Shown: positions 18,139-26,990, numbered from the stretch's first letter. The stretch: 64,000 bases of DNA from PALSA-350 sp963834445 (GCA_963834445.1 CAWIBU010000002.1:558001-622000); one strand, 5' to 3'. Program-made: numbers and translations. The notes: generated from the letters alone by a model not told the origin.

Positions 18139-18425
18139 AGTGTAGTGATTCGCTCATAACGTCCAGTATATCGGCCAACCGGTCGGGCGTCCCAGTCCCG
18201 CAGGGACGACTGAAAACAGCCCAGGATGAAATCCGGATGAAATCCTGGGTAAGGAAAGCAAAGCAGAGCAGTCCCGTAGGGACGGCTGAAGTCCTATCTT
18301 CCCTCAGCCATTGTTGACGGAGCATGCTCCCAGGATTTCATCCCGGGCTACGTTTCAGTCGTCCCTGCGGGACTGGGACGACCGCCAGGTTGGCAAGCAT
18401 ACTGGATGTTATGAACGACACACTA
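18139..18425. mobile_element. MITE-like element with terminal inverted repeats, copy 1
   Basis: About 287 bases with no gene. The left end TAGTGTAGTG...CATAACGTCCAGTAT is matched in reverse by ATACTGGATGTTATG...CACACTA at the right end. Inside are several CAGTCCCGCAGGGACG-type palindromes and CCAGGATTTCATCC motifs in both orientations, giving a strongly self-complementary sequence. A second copy is at 22461-22822. It fills most of the gap between the coiled-coil gene and the convergent gene at 18448. Confidence 0.8.
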
Positions 18426-18447
18426 CGCCAGGTCTTAGCCAGCAACT

Positions 18448-19074
18448 TTACCGGCTAACCACCAACTCCAGATTCTTTTGGTGCATGAACTGCACCACGA
18501 CCTTAGCCGTCTGCAACGTGTCCCACTGTTCCTTGCTAATGGAAAAATTAAAAATCGCCAAGCCTTCCACAAACTGCCCGGGATTCAGCGTGACATCGCG
18601 CTGAATGGGAGCGGCGCGCAAATAACCCAGCGACGGATACGCCTGAAATACCCGATCCATATCCTTGTCACTCGCGGATACGTTCACCTGCTCCGTCCCG
18701 TCCGGCAACTTGATGGTCAGATCAATATCCTGCATGAACAGTGGAATATCCGTCTGATTGCGCACTCTGATCTTGCAGAGAATCAATACCTGGTCAGAAT
18801 ACTCAGTCGATCCCGCCATCCCCGTATCACGGGCGCCGCCATTGTTGGTCAGCGAATGTACCGGATACACCGTCGTTGCCAGAACCTCGCCGGCAGCAAC
18901 CGGCGGTCTCTGCCCCAGGTAAGCGTAAAGCCCCAGTGCAATACTCATCACGACTGCCGCAATCAGCACTGTTTTGATGGCGCTCTTGAAGGGGTGCGGC
19001 GGATCGACTTGCGCCAGATTCGGCCCGGGCCCGGAAACTTTCGGAAGATCCGTCGATTCGCTCACGTCGCTCAT
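18448..19074 (-). CDS. Single-pass membrane protein, unknown function
   Basis: A 208-residue protein. About 32 N-terminal cytoplasmic residues precede one transmembrane helix (TVLIAAVVMSIALGLYAYLG, about residues 35-54). The external domain is beta-rich, with RVRNQTDIPLFMQDIDLTIK suggesting an immunoglobulin-like or DUF4352-like fold. No cysteine pair or catalytic motif is visible. The start ATG is at 19074. It is the last gene before the glycosyltransferase at 19139 on the same strand but is probably separate (65-base gap). Function unknown. Confidence 0.75.
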   Translation of the reverse strand: MSDVSESTDLPKVSGPGPNLAQVDPPHPFKSAIKTVLIAAVVMSIALGLYAYLGQRPPVAAGEVLATTVYPVHSLTNNGGARDTGMAGSTEYSDQVLILCKIRVRNQTDIPLFMQDIDLTIKLPDGTEQVNVSASDKDMDRVFQAYPSLGYLRAAPIQRDVTLNPGQFVEGLAIFNFSISKEQWDTLQTAKVVVQFMHQKNLELVVSR

Positions 19075-19138
19075 GGTGGGAGAATTCTAGCTGATTGCAC
19101 AGGTAGACATAAGTTACTAAAGAGAGGCTCGCAACCTA

Positions 19139-20296
19139 TCAAAAAAGCTGCTGCAGCGCCGCCGCCGTGCGCTTCATCTCGTACCGCGCAAGAAAGCAGG
19201 CAAGTCCATTGTTGACCATCCTTTGCCGTTCTTCCGGGGACATAGCCAGCAAGCCTGCCATGGATTGGTAAGTACCCTCGGCCGTATCCGGGTGCACAAT
19301 GCCGGCTGCATCCTGGACAATATCCGGCCAGATGTTGACCTTATCGGAAATAAGCACGGGCAAGCCGCAAGCCAGCGCTTCTACCACCGCCACTCCAAAA
19401 TTTTCCTGGTGCGACGGGAGCACAAAGGCCTCGGCCGCGTGCAAAGCGCCCCACTTCAAATCGCCCGTCAACATGCCGGTCCAGTGCACGCGCTGAGCGA
19501 TGCCCAGAGCCCTGGCCTGCGCCTCCAGTTGTGGGCGCAAGTCATCTTCATCGGGGCCGGCCATCACCAGGTCCCAATCAGGATGGGCGGCGGCTATGCG
19601 GGCAAACGCCTCGAGCAGCAGATCGCATCCTTTCTTGCGATGAATGCGCGACAGGAACAGGAAGAGCCGCCGCCCGCGCAGGAAGGAATAACGTTCGAGA
19701 AACATCGCGCGCTGCGCCGCCGCATCCCCGGCCGGCGGTGAGGTGCCAAACGAAACCACTACCGGATGCCAACGCTGTGGCCACATCGTGCCGGCCGCCG
19801 CATCGCGCTCGATCGGCGTGGTAAAGCAGACCGCCCGCGCGTCGCGCAGCACGCGATACTCCCGCGCCAGCCAATACATCTGCTTCTTCACGTGCTTCCA
19901 GGGAAAGGCCTGCTTGAAATAAGGGTCCAGCATGCCGTGAGGAAAGACGACATAGGGCAGCCGCGAGCGAACCACGCGGTAGGCGCCATAGCTGTGGTAC
20001 TGCCACAGCCCATGAATCACGACCCCGTCAAAGCGAGCGAGATTCTCCTCGAGCCAGGCTTCGAGCCGCGGTGTGCGGCCATAATGGCCGCGCGTTGGTC
20101 CCAGCGCGTGCACCGGGAAACTCTGGCCACGCAAAAAACCGGCGGCCGGATCATCCAGGCAAACCACTGCCGATAACCCGGCGCTGCTCTCGGCCAGTTG
20201 GCGAATGCCCTCGCTCGTTCCCCCAGCTACCGGTGCAAACGACGCAATCACATGCAGAAGCCGCTTGCCGTTGGTTGGGGGATCGTGTGCCGTCAT
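19139..20296 (-). CDS. Glycosyltransferase family 4
   Basis: A 385-residue GT-B glycosyltransferase that would transfer a sugar from a nucleotide donor to a growing glycan on the cytoplasmic side. The N-terminal acceptor domain has HVIASFAPVAGGTSEGIRQ. The C-terminal donor domain shows LFLSRIHRKKGCDLLLEAF and the EX7E element HQENFGVAVVEALACGLPV. The ATG at 20296 (MTAHDPPTNGK) is preferred over the upstream start at 20326. It diverges from gmd by about 98 bases, so a role in fucose- or rhamnose-containing exopolysaccharide is a reasonable guess; donor and acceptor are unknown. Confidence 0.87.
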   Translation of the reverse strand: MTAHDPPTNGKRLLHVIASFAPVAGGTSEGIRQLAESSAGLSAVVCLDDPAAGFLRGQSFPVHALGPTRGHYGRTPRLEAWLEENLARFDGVVIHGLWQYHSYGAYRVVRSRLPYVVFPHGMLDPYFKQAFPWKHVKKQMYWLAREYRVLRDARAVCFTTPIERDAAAGTMWPQRWHPVVVSFGTSPPAGDAAAQRAMFLERYSFLRGRRLFLFLSRIHRKKGCDLLLEAFARIAAAHPDWDLVMAGPDEDDLRPQLEAQARALGIAQRVHWTGMLTGDLKWGALHAAEAFVLPSHQENFGVAVVEALACGLPVLISDKVNIWPDIVQDAAGIVHPDTAEGTYQSMAGLLAMSPEERQRMVNNGLACFLARYEMKRTAAALQQLF

Positions 20297-20394
20297 GTTC
20301 TCTGCCAAGATACCAGTTAGGATCACCCTCCAGGGGCAGAGAGGGTTCTGGCATAAAATGGAATCAACACGTTACCAAAGAGGAGCGCTCCTTC

Positions 20395-21480
20395 TTGAAA
20401 CGAGCTTTGATCACCGGCATTACCGGTCAGGACGGGGCCTATCTCGCCGAGTTCCTGCTGAAGAAGGGGTATGAGGTGCACGGCATCAAGCGCCGCACTT
20501 CGCTGCTCAACACCAACCGCATTGATCATCTTTATGAGGATCCGCACCAGGAAAAGCGCCGCCTGGTGCTGCACTACGGCGATATGACGGACTCGACCAG
20601 CCTGATCCACGTGGTCGAGAAAGTGCAGCCGGACGAGATCTACAACCTCGCCGCCCAGAGCCACGTGGCGGTCTCCTTTGAAGAGCCGGAATACACGGCC
20701 AACTCCGACGCGCTGGGCCCGCTCCGCCTGCTGGAGGCGATCCGTATACTCGGGCTCACCGCCAAGGCCCGTTTTTACCAGGCCTCCACTTCAGAGATGT
20801 ACGGGTTAGTCCAGCAGATTCCACAGTCGGAAAAAACACCCTTCTACCCTCGCTCGCCCTACGGAGTGGCCAAGCTTTACGCCTACTGGATCACCGTCAA
20901 CTATCGCGAATCCTACGGCTTGTATGCCTGCAACGGCATCATGTTCAATCACGAATCGCCTTTGCGGGGCGAGACCTTCGTCACCCGCAAAGTGACTCGC
21001 GCGCTGGCCCGCATCAAGCTCGGCCTGCAGCAAAAACTCTACCTGGGCAACCTTGATTCCAAACGTGACTGGGGCCATGCCCGCGATTACATCGAGATGC
21101 AGTGGCTCATGTTGCAGCAGGAGCGCGCCTCCGATTACGTGATCGCGACCGGCGTGCAATACAGCGTGCGCGATTTTGTAACCATGGCTGCGGCGTGCCT
21201 CGATATCCACCTGGCCTGGAAGGGCACAGGCATCGAAGAACAGGCGTTCGATCAGCACGGCAAGGCGGTGGTCGCGGTCGATCCCCGTTACTTCCGCCCG
21301 GCTGAGGTAGAAACTCTGCTAGGCGACGCCAGCAAAGCGCGCAAAGAATTAGGCTGGTCGCCCCGCATAGACTTCCGCACGCTGGTTGAAGAGATGGCGG
21401 TGGAAGACTTAAAGGCGGCCGAGCGCGACGCCCTGGTAACCCAGCACGGCTACGCCGCTTACAATTTCCACGAGTCGTAA
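20395..21480 (+). CDS. gmd: GDP-mannose 4,6-dehydratase
   Basis: A 361-residue short-chain dehydrogenase converting GDP-mannose to GDP-4-keto-6-deoxymannose. The NADP motif is TGITGQDGAYLAEFLLKKGY and the RRTSLLNTNRIDHLY segment is typical of Gmd. The catalytic STSEMYG and YxxxK (SPYGVAKLYAYW) are intact, as is the substrate loop NHESPLRGETFVTRK. The TTG at 20395 is chosen because AAGAGGAG lies 9 bases upstream and the Rossmann fold begins immediately. It is followed 14 bases later by fcl, forming the two-step GDP-L-fucose pathway. Confidence 0.95.
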   Translation: MKRALITGITGQDGAYLAEFLLKKGYEVHGIKRRTSLLNTNRIDHLYEDPHQEKRRLVLHYGDMTDSTSLIHVVEKVQPDEIYNLAAQSHVAVSFEEPEYTANSDALGPLRLLEAIRILGLTAKARFYQASTSEMYGLVQQIPQSEKTPFYPRSPYGVAKLYAYWITVNYRESYGLYACNGIMFNHESPLRGETFVTRKVTRALARIKLGLQQKLYLGNLDSKRDWGHARDYIEMQWLMLQQERASDYVIATGVQYSVRDFVTMAAACLDIHLAWKGTGIEEQAFDQHGKAVVAVDPRYFRPAEVETLLGDASKARKELGWSPRIDFRTLVEEMAVEDLKAAERDALVTQHGYAAYNFHES

Positions 21481-21494
21481 CCGGAGCAGACGCC

Positions 21495-22463
21495 GTGCAC
21501 AAAGACAGTCTTATTTATGTAGCCGGCCATCGCGGCCTGGTGGGCTCCGCGATCTGCCGCAGTCTCAGGCAGCACGGCTTTGAGCGGCTGCTGTTGCGTA
21601 CGCGCGCAGAGCTTGACCTGACCGACTCGGTCGCGGTCCGCCGCTTCTTTGCGCAGGAGCGCCCCGCCTATGTTTTTCTGGCCGCGGCCAAGGTAGGCGG
21701 CATCCTCGCCAACGATCTCTATCCCGCCGATTTCATCCGCGACAACCTCATCATCCAAACCAACATCATCGATGCCAGCTATCAGGCGGGTGTCGACCGC
21801 ATGCTCTTCCTCGGCTCCAGTTGTATTTATCCCAAGCTTTGCCCGCAGCCTATCAAAGAAGAGTATCTGCTCACAGGGCCGCTTGAGCCCACCAACCGTC
21901 CGTATGCATTAGCCAAGATTGCCGGCATCGAGATGTGCTGGTCGTATAACCGGCAACACAACACTCGTTACCTTGCGGCCATGCCTTCAAACCTTTATGG
22001 ACCGGGCGACAATTTTGACCCGCAAAAGTCGCATGTGCTTCCTGCCCTGATACGTAAAGTAGCGGAGGCAAAATCTCTCGGCCACAAGCAGCTCGTCGTT
22101 TGGGGAACCGGTACCCCCCGCCGCGAACTGATGTTCAGTGAAGATCTGGCCGAAGCCTGTGTCTTTTTGATGAACCTGGAAGATCCGGTCTTCTCGCAGC
22201 TGTTAGAGGGCGTGCCGCTGATCAACATCGGCACGGGAACGGATGTAACCATCAAGGAGCTAGCCGAAACCGTCTGCTCGGTTCTCGGCTTCGCAGGCGA
22301 ACTGGTCTTCGATGCGACGAAACCCGACGGAACGCCGCAAAAGCTGTTAGACGCCACCCGCATGAGAAGCCTGGGCTGGCGCCCCCGGACAAGCCTGGCC
22401 CAGGGCATATCTCTGACGTATGAATCGGCTCGTCCCCAGCTGGAAGCCCTGACCGCACCTTAG
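21495..22463 (+). CDS. fcl: GDP-L-fucose synthase
   Basis: A 322-residue epimerase/reductase that makes GDP-L-fucose from the Gmd product. Motifs are the NADP loop AGHRGLVGSAICRSL, the family sequence LAAAKVGGILAND, the catalytic Ser/Cys region FLGSSCIYPK and YALAKIAGIEM with the Tyr-Lys pair, then PSNLYGPGDNFDP. The start is GTG at 21495, after CCGGAG. The stop codon TAG (22461-22463) coincides with the first bases of a MITE-like element, whose inverted repeat begins TAGTAAAGTG, so insertion of the element may have set the present C-terminus. Confidence 0.94.
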   Translation: MHKDSLIYVAGHRGLVGSAICRSLRQHGFERLLLRTRAELDLTDSVAVRRFFAQERPAYVFLAAAKVGGILANDLYPADFIRDNLIIQTNIIDASYQAGVDRMLFLGSSCIYPKLCPQPIKEEYLLTGPLEPTNRPYALAKIAGIEMCWSYNRQHNTRYLAAMPSNLYGPGDNFDPQKSHVLPALIRKVAEAKSLGHKQLVVWGTGTPRRELMFSEDLAEACVFLMNLEDPVFSQLLEGVPLINIGTGTDVTIKELAETVCSVLGFAGELVFDATKPDGTPQKLLDATRMRSLGWRPRTSLAQGISLTYESARPQLEALTAP

Positions 22464-22822
22464 TAAAGTGGGTCGCTCATAACGTCCAGTATGTTTGCCA
22501 ACTTGTCGGGCGCCCCAGTCCCGCAGGGGCGACTGAACGTAGCCCAGGATGAAATCCAGCATGAAATCCTGGGTAGGGAAAGCGAAACAGAGCAGTCCCG
22601 TAGGGACGGCTGAAGGGGGAAGGACGAAGTCCTGTGTTCCCTCAGCATTGTTGACCGAGCAATCCTCCCCGGATTTCATCCTGGGGAATCGTCAGCCGTC
22701 CCTTCGGGACTGCTCTGTTTTGTCCTTGTTACCCAGGATTTCATCCTGGGCTACCTTCAGTCGTCCCTGCGGGACTAAGGTTTGAAAACGTATAGGACGT
22801 TATTAACGACGCACTCCACTAG
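22461..22822. mobile_element. MITE-like element with terminal inverted repeats, copy 2
   Basis: About 362 bases sharing the architecture of the element at 18139. The left end is TAGTAAAGTG...CATAACGTCCAGTAT and the right end ACGTATAGGACGTTAT...CCACTAG. Internal palindromes are CAGTCCCGCAGGGGCG, CAGTCCCGTAGGGACGG and CGTCCCTGCGGGAC, with CCAGGATGAAATCC units. It is about 75 bases longer than copy 1, mainly through an extra CCCAGGATTTCATCCTGGG block near the right end. The remaining bases to 22988 show no gene. Confidence 0.8.
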
Positions 22823-22988
22823 CTCGCTCACCGGTTAGTTTACTCATTGGATCGGCGAGGCCGGAGAATTTGGTCAAAAAGTGCGAAATAAGCGATTGAG
22901 GCCCCCTCAGTCAAAGACGAAGGGCTTCGCTCTGAGAACCTGTCCTAGTCATGGCTCCCGTTAGAGCTGCGGTTGCGTATATTGCAAG

Positions 22989-23618
22989 CTAATCGGTGGT
23001 GACGCGCGCGGCTCTGCCCAGCAGATCGATCTCTCCTGTAATCACATGAGCATGCAGCGAATACTCGCCGCCTGCCGTTTCTTTCGTAATGCTGCGGAAG
23101 AAGCCGCCTTTCTGGGTGCCGTACACCGGAGCGTTGACTGCTCCAATGCTTACCGACACGTCAACACTGCGGTAGTCCCACGGGCGAGTCGAAGAAACCG
23201 AAATCTGTCCTGCATACAGATCGATATCCTTATCGCCCTCTATGTCCTCCACCTTCACCTCTCCTGCCGACATCTCGACCCGCAGGCTCGTCTTTCGCGG
23301 CACTTCGATGCGAACCCTGACATTGTTTTCTTTGCGCAAATCGCCCGTGAGGGTCAGGGTTTCGTCGTTCGCATTTTCATGGAACTGGATGCGGATACGC
23401 TGGGCGTCGCCCTCGTCGCCCGAGGTGCACGAAACATGAATCACCGCCTGGTCCGTGCCCACAATCTCGAGACCGGCAGGTCGTGAATGGACCTTCAACA
23501 CGGTCCTCGGCCGAAGGGGAGCATCCAGCGTTTGCCCGCAAGGGGTCTCCGCCCGTGCCCAACCCGCCAGATTCAAGGCCAGCACGGCTGCGCTCGCAAC
23601 GGCAAAAAAAGTTCTCAT
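22989..23618 (-). CDS. Exported DUF4097-like beta-helical protein
   Basis: A 209-residue protein with a signal peptide (residues 1-23, ending WARA). A repetitive beta-strand domain follows (VLKVHSRPAGLEIVGTDQ, IEVPRKTSLRVEMSAGEVKV, GDKDIDLYAGQISV), as in DUF4097 putative adhesins, where strands alternate with Gly/Asp turns. The ATG at 23618 is chosen because AAGAAG precedes it and the signal peptide starts there; the longer frame adds a Cys/Arg-rich non-signal sequence. It diverges from the sigma factor gene at 23876. Function unproven. Confidence 0.75.
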   Translation of the reverse strand: MRTFFAVASAAVLALNLAGWARAETPCGQTLDAPLRPRTVLKVHSRPAGLEIVGTDQAVIHVSCTSGDEGDAQRIRIQFHENANDETLTLTGDLRKENNVRVRIEVPRKTSLRVEMSAGEVKVEDIEGDKDIDLYAGQISVSSTRPWDYRSVDVSVSIGAVNAPVYGTQKGGFFRSITKETAGGEYSLHAHVITGEIDLLGRAARVTTD

Positions 23619-23875
23619 GCATCTTCTTACGGAGCAGGCCGAGCCAATGTTCCTGCAAAACATCGCCAAAGGTGAAAATGATCGCAGGGCGCCGAAAAGG
23701 CATGCGATGCAGGTGACCTTTTCCCCAGGGGCGCTTTCCGGTAGAGACGCAGATAAGGGGTAGCCTGCCTATCCATCCGAACTACTTCATCAGAGATAGT
23801 TTGTCGCCGTATCAGGACTGGATTATTTTATCCATCGGAACCGAACTTTCCTCTACCTTGTTGCCTCTCTCATGT

Positions 23876-24481
23876 ATGCACGCCACGACGCTCACGACGG
23901 AGCCGTCTCCTTCCGATCAGACCCTGGTTGTGCTCCTCGCCCAGGCCGGTGACCGGGATGCCCTGGAACAGCTTCTGCGTGATAGCTATGCGCCGTTACG
24001 CCGATACATCATCCGCCTCGCCGGCGTGGACCTGGCCGACGACATCTTGCAGGAGACCTCGCTCCAGATTTTCCGCAAGCTTCCCTTCCTGCGCGAGCCC
24101 GCCGTCTTTCGCCCGTGGACACTGCGTATCGCCTCGCGCATTGCCTTCTCTCACCTCAAACGCGCCCGTCGCTGGGAGCCCCTCGACGCCGCGCCACCGG
24201 AATCCGTTCTGCCGCCCCACCCCGATTTCGGCGAACCACCCGACGCCGCCTTATTCGCCCTGCTGGACCACGTCTCGCCTGCCAGCCGAGCCGTGCTCCT
24301 GCTTCACTACCAGCATGACCTCTCGCTCGAAGAAAGCGCCACCATCCTCGACATTCCCATAGGCACAGCCAAGTCGCGCCTGCACTACGGAGTCGCGACT
24401 CTACGCAAACACCTCACCCTTGAAAGGAACCAGCATGAGTCCCGAACCGCAACCGCCCAACTCCGGAAATCCGAACGCTGA
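23876..24481 (+). CDS. ECF RNA polymerase sigma factor
   Basis: A 201-residue sigma-70 family protein. Region 2 spans roughly residues 20-90 (LEQLLRDSYAPLRRYIIRLA, then VDLADDILQETSLQIFRKLP). A Pro-rich linker follows, then region 4 (VSPASRAVLLLHYQHDLSLE, IPIGTAKSRLHYGVATLRKH). It directs polymerase to specific promoters, probably of envelope or stress genes. The ATG at 23876 starts just before the conserved region. It overlaps the next gene by 47 bases, a long overlap that suggests coupled expression with that small membrane protein. Confidence 0.85.
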   Translation: MHATTLTTEPSPSDQTLVVLLAQAGDRDALEQLLRDSYAPLRRYIIRLAGVDLADDILQETSLQIFRKLPFLREPAVFRPWTLRIASRIAFSHLKRARRWEPLDAAPPESVLPPHPDFGEPPDAALFALLDHVSPASRAVLLLHYQHDLSLEESATILDIPIGTAKSRLHYGVATLRKHLTLERNQHESRTATAQLRKSER

Positions 24482-24761
24482 ACTCGCCTTCGTCCAGCAA
24501 GCCCTCGCAGCCGCGGACAGGTCCGAACGCTCTTCCCGCATCATCGTCGGCGTGCTCGCCATCCTCGCCGTGCTCATCTTTATCTGGATGCACGTGCATC
24601 TTTTCCAGCCGGAAAACCTCGGCCAGCTCCTGCATTCTCTGCTGCGCATCGGTCTATTCTTCATGGTCCTTCTCTTCGCCGTCACCATGTATCTGCGTCA
24701 GGTAATGAACCAGAACACCCGCATCATCCTCCGGGCTCTGGCCAACACGCGCCAGCGCTAA
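24435..24761 (+). CDS. Small two-helix membrane protein coupled to the sigma factor
   Basis: A 108-residue protein with a polar N-terminal region and two hydrophobic helices (IIVGVLAILAVLIFIWMHV and LLRIGLFFMVLLFAVTMYL). The ATG at 24435 follows AAAGGA by about 8 bases; an upstream in-frame TTG lacks a site. Its position, overlapping the sigma factor end in another frame, is where an anti-sigma factor often lies. No zinc-binding anti-sigma motif (HxxxCxxC) is present, so an anti-sigma role is inference from context. Confidence 0.7.
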   Translation: MSPEPQPPNSGNPNAELAFVQQALAAADRSERSSRIIVGVLAILAVLIFIWMHVHLFQPENLGQLLHSLLRIGLFFMVLLFAVTMYLRQVMNQNTRIILRALANTRQR

Positions 24762-24973
24762 CTCGACTGCGCTGAAGCCAGGGGACACGCGCGCGGTCTA
24801 CCCGTCGCCTGTACCTCAGGGGCTGAAGCTCGCTGCGGCGAGGAAGCGCTCAAGAGAAGCAGGTCCGTGGGGCTGATGCCGTGCCCTTCCAGGATCGTGT
24901 TCTCGCGCGGACTCTGCAGCCGGCACCCTTCACGGCTTATAAAATGACGATCTGCGGGAGACAGGACGCTCGC

Positions 24974-25663
24974 TTAGTACTCGCGAGCTCGCAGGACTCT
25001 CAGCGCGGCAAAGAAGAGAACGCCCGCCAACAGGATCGAAAAGGCGATGGCACTCCACGGCATCGTATGCGCGATCAGCGGCGAGCCTTTTCCCATGCCG
25101 TGAAAGATGTCCAGGAATGGAGGGAGGGAAGTGTGGGCAGATACCCACCAGAGCACGGTAGAGATAAGCATCGTGCCCCAGGTTCGCCACTGCTCGTCGA
25201 GAAAAGTTCCGAGCAATACCGACACGAAATAGATTGCGGAGCCACAGGCAATCAGCGTGGCGGCATAGTGCAGCATCGTTGCCGGGCCCATCATTGCCCT
25301 GAGTCCGGGAATCCGGAACCATAACGAACAGCAGAGCGCTGCAATCACACCGCTCCCCTCGAGCCAGCCAATGGCCGCCCGAACCGACAGCAGTCGTAAC
25401 CGGGTCACCGGCAGGGATAGCGTGAACAGGGTGGAACCATGGATTCCTTTCGACACCACAAAGGAGGGCTGTGTGGCCACGCCGGCCCCCGCAACCAGCG
25501 TGTAGCACATGACCACGAGTACCGGGTTCGAGAAGAGAACGATTCCTGCGATGCCTTGCGGCGTGGCACTCGGCTTTTGCAGCAGAAGTTGAAATAGCAC
25601 AACAAAGCCTAGGGCGAACAGCAGCCTGTATCGGGTCTCAAGCCATCCTTTGTTCCATAGCAT
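24974..25663 (-). CDS. ABC-2 type membrane permease
   Basis: A 229-residue polytopic protein with about six predicted hydrophobic segments (for example LLFALGFVVLFQLLLQ, IVLFSNPVLVVMCYTLVAGA, AIAFSILLAGVLFFAALRV). It follows the ATPase gene by one base and would form the membrane pore of that exporter. The family handles drugs, antibiotics or lipids; the cargo is not predictable here. It is the last gene of a GntR-ATPase-permease operon. Confidence 0.8.
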   Translation of the reverse strand: MLWNKGWLETRYRLLFALGFVVLFQLLLQKPSATPQGIAGIVLFSNPVLVVMCYTLVAGAGVATQPSFVVSKGIHGSTLFTLSLPVTRLRLLSVRAAIGWLEGSGVIAALCCSLWFRIPGLRAMMGPATMLHYAATLIACGSAIYFVSVLLGTFLDEQWRTWGTMLISTVLWWVSAHTSLPPFLDIFHGMGKGSPLIAHTMPWSAIAFSILLAGVLFFAALRVLRAREY

Positions 25664-25664
25664 G

Positions 25665-26558
25665 TTAGTGGCTCCTCACATGTTCCAGAAAAATCTCTTT
25701 GAGCGTTACCGGAAATCGCTCCACCACGGTTCCCGGGATGGACTGCACCTGACCGGCGATGGCGTCGGCATTGCGGCTGGCGAGGACCGAAACCATGCGT
25801 CCGTCCTGGCGCACGGACTCCACCCCATCCACCCATTGCTTCGGTAACTGCACCTGATCAGCGAATACCATTTGCAGGCGTTGGTATTGATTCTTCATGT
25901 CGTCGAGCGAGCCGCTCACGACCATCTTTCCCTGATCGACGATTCCGATATGGTCGGCGATCAGCTCCACTTCGGACAGTTGGTGGGACGAGAAAAACAT
26001 AGTGGTTCCAGAAGAGGCTGCAATCGCCATCAGCTCGCGCAACACGTCCTCGGTGGCCGCCGGGTCCAGGCCATCGGTCGGCTCATCCAGAATGAGCAGT
26101 TCGGCTCCGCGCGAGATTGCCAGTAGCAGCATGAGCTTCGACCGCATGCCCTTGGAGAGATCGGGAATCTTTCGTTCCGGCGGCAACTCGAACATATGCA
26201 GGTAGCGCTGCTCCAGATCGTGGCGCCACCCGGGGAAAAAGGGGCGGGTGAAGCGGATCAACTGCTCCACCGTCATGTAGGGATACAGCTCCTTATCCTC
26301 GGTGACGAACCCGATGCGGCGCCGGATTTCAACCGAACGGTCTGCATCGAGGATGGGTTTTCCGAACACCTGAGCGCTGCCGCGATCGCACCGCAACAAG
26401 CCCATCAGCGTCTTGATGGTCGTGGTCTTGCCGGCGCCGTTCCGTCCCAGGAAACCGAAGATGCTGCCCACGGGGACTCGGAGATTCAGGCCGCGCAATG
26501 CCGGCCGGTTGTGGAAAGACTTGTATAACTCGGTGGTTTCGATGATGAAATCCGTCAT
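25665..26558 (-). CDS. ABC transporter ATP-binding protein
   Basis: A 297-residue ATPase powering the adjacent permease. The Walker A is GRNGAGKTTTIKTLMGLL, the signature loop LSKGMRSKLMLLLA (a K-G-M variant of the LSGGQ motif) and the Walker B LLILDEPTDGLDP, followed by the H-loop SSHQLSEVE. The C-terminal roughly 90 residues match the regulatory extension of the CcmA/YtrB type. The ATG at 26558 follows AGAGGAAG; the longer frame would overlap the GntR gene. It starts 13 bases after the GntR stop. Confidence 0.9.
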   Translation of the reverse strand: MTDFIIETTELYKSFHNRPALRGLNLRVPVGSIFGFLGRNGAGKTTTIKTLMGLLRCDRGSAQVFGKPILDADRSVEIRRRIGFVTEDKELYPYMTVEQLIRFTRPFFPGWRHDLEQRYLHMFELPPERKIPDLSKGMRSKLMLLLAISRGAELLILDEPTDGLDPAATEDVLRELMAIAASSGTTMFFSSHQLSEVELIADHIGIVDQGKMVVSGSLDDMKNQYQRLQMVFADQVQLPKQWVDGVESVRQDGRMVSVLASRNADAIAGQVQSIPGTVVERFPVTLKEIFLEHVRSH

Positions 26559-26571
26559 GACTTCCTCTCCG

Positions 26572-26961
26572 CTACTCCGCGGTGGCCTTGACTCTGGTCT
26601 GGGCGAGTTCGTTTTCAAAGACTCTGCGTAGCTCGTCCTCGGTCAGCCCCAGCGCCTGCAGCCGCCCGATCGTCGACTGCATTACGGTTTGCGCTTTGTG
26701 AATGAGCCGGGACCGGCCCGCTGCTGACTCCTTGATGAATGCTCCGGAGCCGTGCTTCACTTCGAGCACGCCTTCGTGTTCCAACTCACGGTATGCGCGC
26801 GCCACGGTGTTGGGGTTCATGACCAGGTCTTCCGCAAGTTTTCGAATCGTCGGCAGTTGATCGCCCTCATGCAGCGCCCCGGTTTCAACCGCGTGCTTCA
26901 CCTGCTCCATCAGCTGAAGATAGATGGGGATGCCCGAGGATGGGTTAAGCCGGAAGATCAC
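26572..26961 (-). CDS. GntR-family regulator (YtrA subfamily)
   Basis: A 129-residue repressor-type protein. It has an N-terminal winged helix (IYLQLMEQVKHAVETGALHE, LAEDLVMNPNTVARAYRELE) and a short C-terminal dimerisation tail of about 50 residues, the hallmark of YtrA-type GntR proteins that control ABC exporter operons. The GTG at 26961 is preferred, since homologues start with an MIFRLNPSSG-like sequence; a TTG two codons upstream is possible. It heads the operon with the ATPase and permease and has an inverted repeat just upstream. Confidence 0.87.
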   Translation of the reverse strand: MIFRLNPSSGIPIYLQLMEQVKHAVETGALHEGDQLPTIRKLAEDLVMNPNTVARAYRELEHEGVLEVKHGSGAFIKESAAGRSRLIHKAQTVMQSTIGRLQALGLTEDELRRVFENELAQTRVKATAE

Positions 26962-26967
26962 GCCCAA

Positions 26968-26990
26968 AGTGTCTACTCTATTAACACACT
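26968..26990 (-). promoter_or_regulatory. Candidate operator of the GntR-ABC operon
   Basis: A 23-base inverted repeat with outer arms AGTGT and ACACT ends 6 bases before the GTG start of the GntR gene, overlapping where a ribosome site would lie. YtrA-type regulators are known to bind AGTGTA/TACACT-like dyads in their own promoters, so this fits autoregulation. A TTGACG hexamer lies upstream at about 27011-27016 on the minus strand. Confidence 0.45.

Noticed and set aside
20071..20394. Upstream extension of gmd to 469 residues
   Set aside because: The extension overlaps the divergent glycosyltransferase gene and has no Gmd similarity; TTG at 20395 has a good ribosome site.
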